In this document: piece after piece, positions 29,901-43,865 of the stretch
Numbering within the stretch: the stretch's first letter is position 1
Layout: each line of letters opens with the position of its first letter
Assembly (NCBI RefSeq): GCF_037975245.1
Contig: NC_092580.1
Location: forward strand, 20,262,501-20,326,500
Source of the DNA: Apostichopus japonicus
Lineage: Eukaryota > Echinodermata > Holothuroidea > Aspidochirotida > Stichopodidae
Direction of reading: 5' to 3'
Length of the DNA stretch: 64,000 nt
Program-made: the position numbers and the translations under genes
The notes under the pieces: generated by a model
The model's database searches: none
Seen by the model: only the letters and a program-made list of their open reading frames with translations
Told to the model about the DNA's origin: nothing

Positions 29901-31379
29901 TGATACAATGGTGATGAAATGGTGATGGAAATGGTGATGAAATGGTGATGAAATGGTGATGAAATGGTGTTGGAAATGGTGATGAAATGGTGATGAAATG
30001 ATGATTAAATGGTGATGAAATGGTGATGAAATGGTGATGAAATAGTGATTAAATGGTGATGAAATGGTGATGAAATGGTGATGAAATGGTGATGAAATGA
30101 TGCTTAAATGGTAATAAAATGGCGATAAAATGGTGATGAAATGGTAATAAAATGGCGATAAAATGGTGATGAAACAGTGATTAAAAACATGATAATGAAA
30201 TTGTGATAAAATGGTGATGGAATGGTGATAAAATTGTGATAAAATAATGAATAAATGGTGATAAAATTGAATGATGATAAAATGATGATAAAATCAAATG
30301 GTGATAAAATCAAATGATGATAAAATAAAATGATGATGAAATGGTTATAAAATTTTGAAAAAATTTGATGAAATGATGATAAAAAAAATTGTGATAAAAA
30401 AGTTGTGATGAAAAAAATTGGTGATGAAAAAAATGGTGATAAAATGGTGATGGAAATGGTGATGGAAATGGTGATGGAAATGGTGATTAAAATGGTGATG
30501 TAAGTGGTGATGGAAATGGTGATAAAAATGGTTATGGAAATGGTGATAAAAAGGTGATGAAATGGTGATAAAAAAAATTAGTGATAAAAAAATTAGTGAT
30601 AAAAAAATTTGGTGATGGAAATGGAAATGGTGATACAATGGTGATGAAATGGTGATGAAATGGTGGTGAAAATGGTGATGGAAATGGCGATGGAAATGGT
30701 GATGGAAATGGAAATGGTGATGAAATGGTGATGAAATGGTGATGGAAATGGTGATGAAATGGTGATGAAATGGTGATGGAAATGGTGATGAAATGGTGAT
30801 GAAATGATGATTAAATGGTAATAAAATGGCGATAAAATGGTGATGAAATGGTAATAAAATGGCGATAAAATTGTGATGAAATGGTGATTAAAAACATGGT
30901 AATGAAATGGTGATAAAATGGTGATGGAATGGTGATAAAATTGTGATAAAATAATGAATAAATGGTGATAAAATTGTATGTTGATAAAATGATGATAAAA
31001 TGGTGATAAAATCAAATGATGATAAAATGGTGATAAAATAAAATGATGATGAAATGGTTATAAAATTTTGATAAAATGTGATGAAATAAAAGGTTGATAA
31101 AATGGCGATGAAATGGTGATAAAATGATGATAAAAAAAATTGTGATAAAAAAATTGTGATGAAAAAAATTGGTGATGAAAAAAATGGTGATAAAATGGTG
31201 ATGGAAATGGTGATAAAAAAAATTGGTGATAAAAAAATTAGTGATAAAAAAAATTGGTGATGGAAATGGTGATACAATGGTGATGAAATGGTGATGGAAA
31301 TGGAAATGGTGATGAAATGGTGATGAAATGGTGATGGAAATGGTGATGAAATGGTGATGAAATGGTGATGAAATGGTGT

Positions 31380-32300
31380 TGGAAATGGTGATGAAATGGT
31401 GATGAAATGATGATTAAATGGTAATAAAATGGCGATAAAATGGTGATGAATAGGTAATAAAATGGCAATAAATTGGTGATGAAATGGTGATTATAAACAT
31501 GGTAATGAAATGGTGATAAAATGGTGATGGAATGGTGATAAAATTGTGATAAAATAATGAATAAATGGTGATAAAATTGTATGTTGATAAAATGATGATA
31601 AAATGGTGATTAAATCAAATGATGATAAAATGGTGATAAAATAAAATGATGATGAATTGGTTTAAAATTTTGATAAAATGTGATGAAATAAAAGGTTGAT
31701 AAAATGGCGATGAAATGGTGATAAAATGATGATAAAAAAAATTGTGATAAAAAAATTGTGATGAAAAAAATTGGTGATGAAAAAAATGGTGATAAAATGG
31801 TGATGGAAATGGTGATGGAAATGGTGATGGAAATGATAATGGAAATGGTGATGAAATGGTGATGAAATGATGATTAAATGGTAATAAAATGGCGATAAAA
31901 TGGTGATGAATAGGTAATAAAATGGCAATAAATTGGTGATGAAATGGTGATTATAAACATGGTAATGAAATGGTGATAAAATGGTGATGGAATGGTGATA
32001 AAATTGTGATAAAATAATGAATAAATGGTGATAAAATTGTATGTTGATAAAATGATGATAAAATGGTGATTAAATCAAATGATGATAAAATGGTGATAAA
32101 ATAAAATGATGATGAATTGGTTTAAAATTTTGATAAAATGTGATGAAATAAAAGGTTGATAAAATGGCAATGAAATGGTGATAAAATGATGATAAAAAAA
32201 ATTGTGATAAAAAAATTGTGATGAAAAAAATTGGTGATGAAAAAAATGGTGATAAAATGGTGATGGAAATGGTGATGGAAATGGTGATGGAAATGATAAT
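31380..32300. repeat. 460-bp tandem duplication in the 11/12-bp array
   Basis: Two adjacent copies are offset by 460 bp. The rare variants TGATGAATAGGTAATAAAAT (31,441 and 31,901), GGTGATTATAAACATGG and GAATTGGTTTAAAATTTTG occur in both. The main difference I noticed is GGCGATG versus GGCAATG near 31,706 and 32,165. This is a recent unequal-exchange or slippage product. Confidence 0.8.
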
Positions 32301-33299
32301 GGAAATGGTGATGAAATGGTGATAAAATGGTGATAAAATTGGAATAGTATAAAATATAAAATAACCCAAAAATTGGTGATAAAAATAATGGTGATGGAAA
32401 TGATGATGGAAATGGTGATGGAAATGGTGATGGAAATGGTGATGGAAATGGTGATGGAAATGGTGATGTAAAGGGTGATGGAAATGGTGATAAAAATGGT
32501 TATGGAAATGGTGATAAAAAGGTGATGAGATGGTGATAAAAAAAATTAGTGATAAAAAAATTAGTGATAAAAAAATTTGGTGATGGAAATGGAAATGGTG
32601 ATACAATGGTGATGAAATGGTGATGAAATGGCGATGAAATGGTGATATAAAAAAATGGTGATTACAAAAATGGTGATGGAAATGGTGGTGGAAATGGTGA
32701 TGGAAATGGTGATGGAAATGGAAATGGTGATGAAATGGTGATGAAATGGTGGTGGAAATGGTGATGAAATGGTGATGGAAATGGCGATGGAAATGGTGAT
32801 GGAAATGGAAATGGTGATACAATGGTGATGAAATGGTGATAAAATGGTGATAAAATTGGAATAGTATAAAATATAAAATAACCCAAAAATTGGTGATAAA
32901 AATAATGGTGATAAAAGAAATGGTGATAAAAATGGTGATGGAAATGATGATGGAAATGGTGATGGAAATGGTGATGGAAATGGTGATGTAAATGGTGATG
33001 TAAATGGTGATGGAAATGGTGATAAAAATGGTTATGGAAATGGTGATAAAAAGGTGATGAAATGGTGATAAAAAAATTGGTGATGAAAATGGTGATGAAA
33101 ATGGTGATGGAAATGGTGATGGAAATGGAAATGGTGATACAATGGTGATGAAATGGTGGTGAAAATGGTGATGGAAATGGCGATGGAAATGGTGATGGAA
33201 ATGGAAATGGTGATGAAATGGTGATGAAATGGTGATGAAATGATGATTAAATGGTAATAAAATGGCGATAAAATTTTGATGAAATGGTAATAAAATGGC

Positions 33300-35608
33300 G
33301 ATAAAATGGTGATGAAACAGTGATTAAAAACATGATAATGAAATTGTGATAAAATGGTGATGGAATGGTGATAAAATTGTGATAAAATAATGAATAAATG
33401 GTGATAAAATTGAATGATGATAAAATGAAATGGTGATAAAATCAAATGATGATAAAATAAAATGATGATGAAATGGTTATAAAATTTTGATAAAATGTGA
33501 TGAAATGATGATAAAAAAAATTGTGATGAAAAAAATTGGTGATGAAAAAAATGGTGATAAAATGGTGATGGAAATGGTGATGGAAATGGTGATAAAATGG
33601 TGATAAAATTGGAATAGTATAAAATATAAAATAACCCAAAAATTGGTGATAAAAATAATGGTGATAAAAGAAATGGTGATAAAAAAATGGTGATGGAAAT
33701 GATGATGGAAATGGTGATGGAAATGGTGATGGAAATGGTGATAGAAATGGTGATGTAAGTGGTGATGGAAATGGTGATAAAATGGTGATGGAATGGTCAT
33801 AAAATTGTGATCAAATAATGAATAAATGGTGATAAAATTGAATGATGATAAAATGATGATAAAATGGTGATAAAATAAAATGATGATGAAATGGTTATAA
33901 AATTTTGATAAAATGTGATGAAATAAAAGGTTGATAAAATGGCGATGAAATGGTGATAAAATGATGATAAAAAAAATTGTGATAAAAAAATTGTGATGAA
34001 AAAAATGGTGATAAAATGCTGATGGAAAAGGTGATGAAATGGTGATAAAATGGTGATAAAATTGGAATAGTATAAAATATAAAATAACCCAAAAATTGGT
34101 GATAAAAATAATGGTGATAAAAGAAATGGTGATAAAAATGGTGATGGAAATGATGATGGAAATGGTGATGGAAATGGTGATGGAAATGGTGATGGAAATG
34201 GTGATGGAAATGGTGATGTAAATGGTGATGGAAATGGTGATAAAAATGGTTATGGAAATGGTGATAAAAAGGTGATGAAATGGTGATAAAAAAATTGGTG
34301 ATGAAAATGGTGATGAAAATGGTGATGGAAATGGTGATGGAAATGGAAATGGTGATAAAATGGTGATGAAATGGTGATGAAATGGTGGTGAAAATGGTGA
34401 TGGAAATGGCGATGGAAATGGTGATGGAAATGGAAATGGTGATGAAATGGTGATGAAATGGTGATGAAACAGTGATTAAAAACATGATAATGAAATTGTG
34501 ATAAAATGGTGATGGAATGGTGATAAAATTGTGATAAAATAATGAATAAATGGTGATAAAATTGAATGATGATAAAATGAAATGGTGATAAAATCAAATG
34601 ATGATAAAATAAAATGATGATGAAATGGTTATAAAATTTTGATAAAATGTGATGAAATGATGATAAAAAAAATTGTGATGAAAAAAATTGGTGATGAAAA
34701 AAATGGTGATAAAATGGTGATGGAAATGGTGATAAAATGGTGATAAAATTGGAATAGTATAAAATATAAAATAACCCAAAAATTGGTGATAAAAATAATG
34801 GTGATAAAAGAAATGGTGATAAAAAAATGGTGATGGAAATGATGATGGAAATGGTGATGGAAATGGTGATGGAAATGGTGATAGAAATGGTGATGTAAGT
34901 GGTGATGGAAATGGTGATAAAATGGTGATGGAATGGTCATAAAATTGTGATCAAATAATGAATAAATGGTGATAAAATTGAATGATGATAAAATGATGAT
35001 AAAATGGTGATAAAATAAAATGATGATGAAATGGTTATAAAATTTTGATAAAATGTGATGAAATAAAAGGTTGATAAAATGGCGATGAAATGGTGATAAA
35101 ATGATGATAAAAAAAATTGTGATAAAAAAATTGTGATGAAAAAAATGGTGATAAAATGCTGATGGAAATGGTGATGAAATGGTGATAAAATGGTGATAAA
35201 ATTGGAATAGTATAAAATATAAAATAACCCAAAAATTGGTGATAAAAATAATGGTGATAAAAGAAATGGTGATAAAAATGGTGATGGAAATGATGATGGA
35301 AATGGTGATGGAAATGGTGATGGAAATGGTGATGGAAATGGTGATGGAAATGGTGATGTAAATGGTGATGGAAATGGTGATAAAAATGGTTATGGAAATG
35401 GTGATAAAAAGGTGATGAAATGGTGATAAAAAAATTGGTGATGAAAATGGTGATGAAAATGGTGATGGAAATGGTGATGGAAATGGAAATGGTGATACAA
35501 TGGTGATGAAATGGTGATGAAATGGTGGTGAAAATGGTGATGGAAATGGCGATGGAAATGGTGATGGAAATGGAAATGGTGATGAAATGGTGATGAAATG
35601 GTGATGAA
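33300..35608. repeat. 1.15-kb tandem duplication in the 11/12-bp array
   Basis: The segments near 33,300-34,467 and 34,468-35,608 share landmark order and private variants, such as GATAAAATGAAATGGTGATA and GGAATGGTCATAAAATTGTG. Early landmarks are offset 1,152 bp (33,411 and 34,563) and later ones 1,140 bp (33,781 and 34,921). The difference is exactly one 12-bp unit. The match ends where copy 1 runs into AACAGTGATTAAAAACATG (near 34,468) while copy 2 continues with GATGGATATGG. Confidence 0.8.
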
Positions 35609-37819
35609 ATGGTGATGGATATGGTGATGAAATGGTGATGAAATGGTGATGAAATGGTGATTAAATGGTGATGAAATGGTGATGAAATGGTGATGAAATG
35701 GTAATAAAATGGCGATAAAATGGTGATAAAATGGTGATTGAATGGTGATAAAATTGTGATAAAATAATGAATAAATGGTGATAAAATTGAATGATGATAA
35801 AATGATGATAAAATCAAATGGTGATAAAATCAAATGATGATAAAATAAAATGATGATGAAATGGTTATAAAATTTTGATAAAATGTGATTAAATGATGAT
35901 AAAAAAAATTGTGATAAAAAAATTGTGATGAAAAAAATTGGTGATGAAAAAAATGGTGATAAAATGGTGATGGAAACGGTGATGGAAATGGTGATAAAAT
36001 GATGATAAAATTGGAATAGTATAAAATATAAAATAACCCAAAAATTGGTGATAAAAATAATGGTGATGAAAGAAATGGTGATAAAAAAATGGTGATGGAA
36101 ATGATGATGGAAATGGTGATGGAAATGGTGATGGAAATGGTGATTAAAATGGTGATGTAAGTGGTGATGGAAATGGTGATAAAAATGGTTATGGAAATGG
36201 TGATAAAAAGGTGATGAAATGGTGATAAAAAAAATTAGTGATAAAAAAATTAGTGATAAAAAATTTGGTGATGGAAATGGAAATGGTGATACAATGGTGA
36301 TGAAATGGTGATGAAATGGTGGTGAAAATGGTGATGGAAATGGCGATGGAAATAGTGATGGAAATGGAAATGGTGATGAAATGGTGATGAAATGGTGATG
36401 GAAATGGTGATGAAATGGTGATGAAATGGTGATGAAATGGTGATGGAAATGGTGATGAAATGGTGATGAAATGATGATTAAATGGTAATAAAATGGCGAT
36501 AAAATGGTGATGAAATGGTAATAAAATGGCGATAAAATTGTGATGAAATGGTGATTAAAAACATGGTAATGAAATGGTGATAAAATGGTGATGGAATGGT
36601 GATAAAATTGTGATAAAATAATGAATAAATGGTGATAAAATTGTATGTTGATAAAATGATGATAAAATGGTGATTAAATCAAATGATGATAAAATGGTGA
36701 TAAAATAAAATGATGATGAAATGGTTATAAAATTTTGATAAAATGTGATGAAATAAAAGGTTGATAAAATGGCGATGAAATGGTGATAAAATGATGATAA
36801 AAAAAATTGTGATAAAAATAATGGTGATAAAAGAAATGGTGATAAAAAAATGGTGATGGAAATGATGATGGAAATGGTGATGGAAATGATGATGGAAATG
36901 GTGATGGAAATGGTGATGTAAATGGTGATGGAAATGGTGATAAAAATGGTTATGGAAATGGTGATAAAAAGGTGATGAAATGGTGATATAAAAAAATGGT
37001 GATTACAAAAATGGTGATGGAAATGGTGGTGGAAATGGTGATGGAAATGGTGATGGAAATGGAAATGGTGATGAAATGGTGATGAAATGGTGGTGGAAAT
37101 GGTGATGAAATGGTGATGGAAATGGCGATGGAAATGGTGATGGAAATGGAAATGGTGATACAATGGTGATGAAATGGTGATAAAATGGTGATAATATTGG
37201 AATAGTATAAAATATAAAATAACCCAAAAAATGGTGATAAAAATAATAGTGATAAAAAAATGGTGATAAAAAAATGGTGATGCAAATGATGATGGAAATG
37301 GTGATGGAAATGGTGATGGAAATGGTGATGGAAATGGTGATGTAAATGGTGATGTAAATGGTGATAAAAATGGTTATGGAAATGGTGATAAAAAGGTGAT
37401 GAAATGGTGATAAAAAAATTTGGTGATAAAAAATTGGTGATGGAAATGTTGATGGAAATGGTGATGGAAATGGTGATAAAAATGGTTATGGAAGTGGTGA
37501 TAAAAAGGTGATGAAATGGTGATTAAAAAAACTGGTGATAAAAAAAATTGGTGATAAAAAAATTGGTGATGGAAATAGTGATGGAAATGGTGATGGAAAT
37601 GGTGATAAAAAAATGGTGATTAAAAAAACTGGTGATAAAAATAATGGTGATGGAAATGGTGATGAGAATGGTGATGGAAATGGTGATGGAAATGGTAATG
37701 GAAATGGTGATAAAAATAATGGTGATGGAAATGGTGATAAAAAGGTGATGAAATGGTTAAAAAAATATTGGTGATAAAAAAATTGGTGATAAAAAAATTG
37801 GTGATAAAAAAATTGGTGA

Positions 37820-40800
37820 TGGAAATGGTGATGGAAATGGTGATGGAAATGGTGATGGAAATGGTGATAAAAAAAATGGTGATAAAAAAAAATGGTGATT
37901 ACAAAAATGGTGATGGAAATGGTGGTGGAAATGGTGATGGAAATGGTGATGGAAATGGAAATGGAAATGGAAATGGTGATGAAATGGTGGTAAAATGGGG
38001 ATGAAATGGTGGTAGAAATGGTGATGATGTAAATGGTGATGGAAATGGTGATGGATATGGTGATGGAAATGGTGATAAAATGGTGATGAAATGGTGATGA
38101 AATGGTGATGAAAATGGTGATGAAATGGTGATGAAATGATGATTAAATGGTAATAAAATGGCGATAAAATGGTGATGAAATGGTGATAAAATGGTAATAA
38201 AATGGCGATAAAATGGTGATTAAAAACATGGTAATGATATGGTGATAAAATGGTGATGGAATGGTGATAAAATTGTGATAAAATAATGAATAAATGGTGA
38301 TTAAATTGAATGATGATAAAATGGTGATAAAATCAAATGATGATAAAATTGTGATAAAATAAAATGATAATGAAATGGTTATAAAATTTTGATAAAATGT
38401 GATGAAATAAAAGGTTGATAAAATGGCGATGAAATGGTGATAAAATGATGATAAAAAAAATTGTGATAAAAAAATTGTGATGAAAAAAATTGGTGATGAA
38501 AAAATGGTGATAAAATGGTGATGGAATGGTGATGGAAATGATGATGGAAATGGTGATGAAATTGTGATGAAATGGTGATAAAATGGTGATAAAATTGGAC
38601 TAGTATAAAATATAAAATAACCCGAAAATTGGTGATATAAATAATGGTGATAAAAATAATGGTGATGGAAATGATGATGGAAATGGTGATGGAAATGGTG
38701 ATGGAAATGGTGATAAAAATGGTTATGGAAGTGGTGATAAAAAGGTGATGAAATGGTGATAAAAAAAAATTGGTGATAAAAATTGGTGATGGAAATGGTG
38801 ATGGAAATCGTGATAAAAAAAATGGTGATTAAAAAAACTGGTGATAAAAATAATGGTGATGGAAATGGTGATGAGAATGGTGATGGAAATGGTAATGGAA
38901 ATGGTGATAAAAATGGTGATGGAAATGGTGATAAAAAGGTGATAAAAAATATTGGTGATAAAAAAATTGGTGACAAAAAAATTGTTGATGGAAATGGTGA
39001 TGGAAATGGGGATGGAAATGGTGATGGAAATGGTGATAAAAAAAATGGTGATAAAAAAAATGGTGATTACAAAAATGGTGATGAAATGGTGGTGGAAATG
39101 GTGATGGATATGGTGATGAGAATGGTGATGGAAATGGAAATGGTGATAAAATGGTGATGAAATGGTGATGAAATGGTGATGGAAATGGTGATGAAATGAT
39201 GATTAAATGGTAATAAAATGGCGATAAAATGGTGATGAAATGGTGATTAAATGGTAATAAAATGGCGATAAAATGGTGATGAAATGGTGATTAAAAACAT
39301 GGTAATGAAATGGTGATAAAATGGTGATGGAATGGTGAAAAATTGTGATCAAATAATGAATAAATGGTGATAAAATTGAATGATGATAAAATGATGATAA
39401 AATGGTGATAAAATCAAATGATGATAAAATGGTAATAAAATAAAATGATGATGAAATGGTTATAAAATTTTGATAAAATGTGATGAAATAAAAGGTTGAT
39501 AAAATGGCGATGAAATGGTGATAAAATGATGATAAAAAAAATTGTGATAAAAAAATTGTGATGAAAATAATTGGTGACGAAAAAAATGGTGATAAAATGG
39601 TGATGGAAATGGTGATGGAAATGATGATGGATATGGTGATGAAATTGTGATGAAATGGTGATAAAATGGTGATAAAATTGGAATAGTATGAAATATAAAA
39701 TAACCCAAAAATTGGTGATAAAAATAATGGTGATAAAAAAATTGGTGATGGAAATGGTGATGGAAATGGTGATGGAAATGGTGATGGGAATGGTGATGGA
39801 AATGGAAATGGAAATGGTGATAAAATGGTGATAAAATGGTGATGAAATGGTGATAAAATGGTGATAAAATTGTGATAAAAAGGTGATAAAACGGTGATAA
39901 AAAAAATGGTGATGGAAATGGTGGTGGAAATGGTGATGGAATTGGAAATGGTGATGAAATGGTGGTAAAATGGTGATGAAATGGTAATGAAATGGTGGTG
40001 GAAATGGTGATGAAATGGTGACGGAAATGGTGATGGAAATGGTGATGGAAATGGTGATGGAAATGGAAATGGTGATACAATGGTGATGAAATGGTGATGA
40101 AATGGTGATGGAAATGGTGATGGAAATGGTGATGGAAATGGTGATGGAAATGGTGATGGAAATGGTGATGGAAATGGAAATGGAAATGGTGATGAAATGG
40201 CGATAAAATGGTTATGAAATGGTGATAAAATGGTGATAAAATTGTGATAAAAAGGTGATAAAATGGTGATAAAAAAATGGTGATGGAAATGGTGATGGAA
40301 TGTGTTAGAAATGGTGATGAAAATGGTGATGGAAATGGTGATAGAAATGATGATGGAAATGGTGATGGAAATGGTGATGGGAATGGTGATAAAATGGTTA
40401 TGAAATGGTGATGCAATGGTTATGGAAATGGTGTTGAAATTATGATGAAATGGTAATAAAATGGTTATGAAATGGTGATGCAATGGTTATGGAAATGGTG
40501 TTGAAATTATGATGAAATGGTAATGAAATGGTGATGAAACGGTGATGAAATGGTGATGAAATGGTGATAAAATTGTGATGGAATGGTAATGAAATGGTGA
40601 TGAAATGGTGATGAAATGGTGACGAAATGGTGATGAAATGGGGATGAAAAGGTGATGAAATGGTGATGAAATGGTGATGAATTGGTGATGAATTGTTGAT
40701 GAAATGGTGATGGATATGATGATGGAAATGGTGATGGAAATGATGATGGAAATAGTGATGAAAATGGTGATAAAAAGGTGATGAAATGGTGATGAAATGG

Positions 40801-43800
40801 TGATTAAAAAATGGTGATGGAAATGGTGATGGAAATGGTGATAAAAAAAATGGTGATAAAAAAAAATGGTGATTACAAAAATGGTGATGGAAATGGTGGT
40901 GGAAATGGTGATGGAAATGGTGATGGAAATGGAAATGGAAATGGTGATGAAATGGTGGTAAAATGGTGATGAAATGGTGGTAGAAATGGTGATGATGTAA
41001 ATGGTGATGGAAATGGTGATGGATATGGTGATGGAAATGGTGATAAAATGGTGATGATATGGTGATGAAATGGTGATGAAAATGGTGATGAAATGGTGAT
41101 GAAATGATGATTAAATGGTAATAAAATGGCGATAAAATGGTGATGAAATGGTGATAAAATGGTAATAAAATGGCGATAAAATGGTGATTAAAAACATGGT
41201 AATGATATGGTGATAAAATGGTGATGGAATGGTGATAAAATTGTGATAAAATAATGAATAAATGGTGATTAAATTGAATGATGATAAAATGGTGATAAAA
41301 TCAAATGATGATAAAATTGTGATAAAATAAAATGATAATGAAATGGTTATAAAATTTTGATAAAATGTGATGAAATAAAAGGTTGATAAAATGGCGATGA
41401 AATGGTGATAAAATGATGATAAAAAAATTGTGATAAAAAAATTGTGATGAAAAAAATTGGTGATGAAAAAATGGTGATAAAATGGTGATGGAATAGTGAT
41501 GGAAATGATGATGGAAATGGTGATGAAATTGTGATGAAATGGTGATAAAATGGTGATAAAATTGGAATAGTATAAAATATAAAATAACCCGAAAATTGGT
41601 GATATAAATAATGGTGATAAAAATAATGGTGATGGAAATGATGATGGAAATGGTGATGGAAATGGTGATGGAAATGGTGATAAAAATGGTTATGGAAGTG
41701 GTGATAAAAAGGTGATGAAATGGTGATAAAAAAAAATTGGTGATAAAAATTGGTGATGGAAATGGTGATGGAAATGGTGATAAAAAAAATGGTGATTAAA
41801 AAAACTGGTGATAAAAATAATGGTGATGGAAATGGTGATGAGAATGGTGATGGAAATGGTAATGGAAATGGTGATAAAAATGGTGATGGAAATGGTGATA
41901 AAAAGGTGATAAAAAATATTGGTGATAAAAAAATTGGTGACAAAAAAATTGTTGATGGAAATGGTGATGGAAATGGGGATGGAAATGGTGATGGAAATGG
42001 TGATAAAAAAAATGGTGATAAAAAAATGGTGATTACAAAAATGGTGATGGAAATGGTGGTGGAAATGGTGATGGAAATGGTGATGGAAATGGAAATGGAA
42101 ATAATGATGAAATGGTGGTAAAATGGTGATGAAATGGTGGTGGAAATGGTGATGAAATGGTGATGGAAATGGTGATGGATATGGTGATGAGAATGGTGAT
42201 GGAAATGGAAATGGTGATAAAATGGTGATGAAATGGTGATGGAAATGGTGATGAAATGGTAATAAAATGGCGATAAAATGGTGATGAAATGGTGATTAAA
42301 TGGTAATAAAATGGCGATAAAATGGTGATGAAATGGTGATTAAAAACATGGTAATGAAATGGTGATAAAATGGTGATGGAATGGTGAAAAATTGTGATCA
42401 AATAATGAATAAATGGTGATAAAATTGAATGATGATAAAATGATGATAAAATGGTGATAAAATCAAATGATGATAAAATGGTGATAAAATAAAATGATGA
42501 TGAAATGGTTATAAAATTTTGATAAAATGTGATGAAATAAAAGGTTGATAAAATGGCGATGAAATGGTGATAAAATGATGATAAAAAAATTGTGATAAAA
42601 AAATTGTGATGAAAATAATTGGTGACGAAAAAAATGGTGATAAAATGGTGATGGAAACGGTGATGGAAATGATGATGGATATGGTGATGAAATTGTGATG
42701 AAATGGTGATAAAATGGTGATAAAATTGGAATAGTATGAAATATAAAATAACCCAAAAATTGGTGATAAAAATAATGGTGATAAAAAAATTGGTGATGGA
42801 AATGGTGATGGAAATGGTGATGGAAATGCTGATGGGAATGGTGATGGAAATGGAAATGGAAATGGTGATAAAATGGTGATAAAATGGTGATGAAATGGTG
42901 ATAAAATGGTGATAAAATTGTGATAAAAAGGTGATAAAACGGTGATAAAAAAAATGGTGATGGAAATGGTGGTGGAAATGGTGATGGAATTGGAAATGGT
43001 GATGAAATGGTGGTAAAATGGTGATGAAATGGTGATGAAATGGTGGTGGAAATGGTGATGAAATGGTGACGGAAATGGTGATGGAAATGGTGATGGAAAT
43101 GGTGATGGAAATGGAAATGGTGATACAATGGTGATGAAATGGTGATGAAATGGTGATGGAAATGGTGATGGAAATGGTGATGGAAATGGTGATGGAAATG
43201 GTGATGGAAATGGAAATGGAAATGGTGATAAAATGGTTATGAAATGGTGATAAAATGGTGATAAAATTGTGATAAAAAGGTGATAAAATGGTGATAAAAA
43301 AATGGTGATGGAAATGGTGATGGAATGTGTTAGAAATGGTGATGAAAATGGTGATGGAAATGGTGATAGAAATGATGATGGAAATGGTGATGGAAATGGT
43401 GATGGGAATGGTGATAAAATGGTTATGAAATGGTGATGCAATGGTTATGGAAATGGTGTTGAAATTATGATGAAATGGTAATAAAATGGTTATGAAATGG
43501 TGATGCAATGGTTATGGAAATGGTGTTGAAATTATGATGAATTGGTAATGAAATGGTGATGAAACGGTGATGAAATGGTGATGAAATGGTGATAAAATTG
43601 TGATGGAATGGTAATGAAATGGTGATGAAATGGTGATGAAATGGTGACGAAATGGTGATGAAATGGGGATGAAAAGGTGATGAAATGGTGATGAAATGGT
43701 GATGAATTGGTGATGAATTGTTGATGAAATGGTGATGGATTTGATGATGGAAATGGTGATGGAAATGATGATGGAAATAGTGATGAAAATGGTGATAAAA

Positions 43801-43865
43801 AGGTGATGAAATGGTGATGAAATGGTGATTAAAAAATGGTGATGGAAATGGTGATGGAAATGGTG
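37820..43865. repeat. Tandem pair of ~3.0-kb blocks in the 11/12-bp array
   Basis: Approximate copies are 37,820-40,805 and 40,806-43,865. Shared rare landmarks are GATTACAAAAATGG (37,898 and 40,872), the AATGAATAAATGGTGATTAA block (38,284 and 41,252), GGAATGTGTTAGAAATGG (40,298 and 43,323) and GTGTTGAAATTATGATGAA near 40,432/40,498 and 43,456/43,522. Offsets drift between about 2,967 and 3,050 bp through indels of repeat units. Divergence resumes after about 43,865. Confidence 0.8.

Noticed and set aside
37535-39157. Plus-strand GDGN and MVME frames
   Set aside because: These come from 12-bp and A-tract units that are multiples of three. A calcium-binding reading of DGN repeats is not justified.
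20916-42765. CRISPR-like array from regularly spaced S boxes
   Set aside because: Intervals are repetitive, variable and hundreds of bases long, with no unique spacers and no cas genes. The context is eukaryotic satellite.
42033-43508. 491-codon minus-strand frame rich in H, F, I, S and P
   Set aside because: It arises from 11- and 12-bp units without stops on that strand. Overlapping frames of similar length exist in other phases. A histidine-rich metal-binding or antimicrobial role would be invention.
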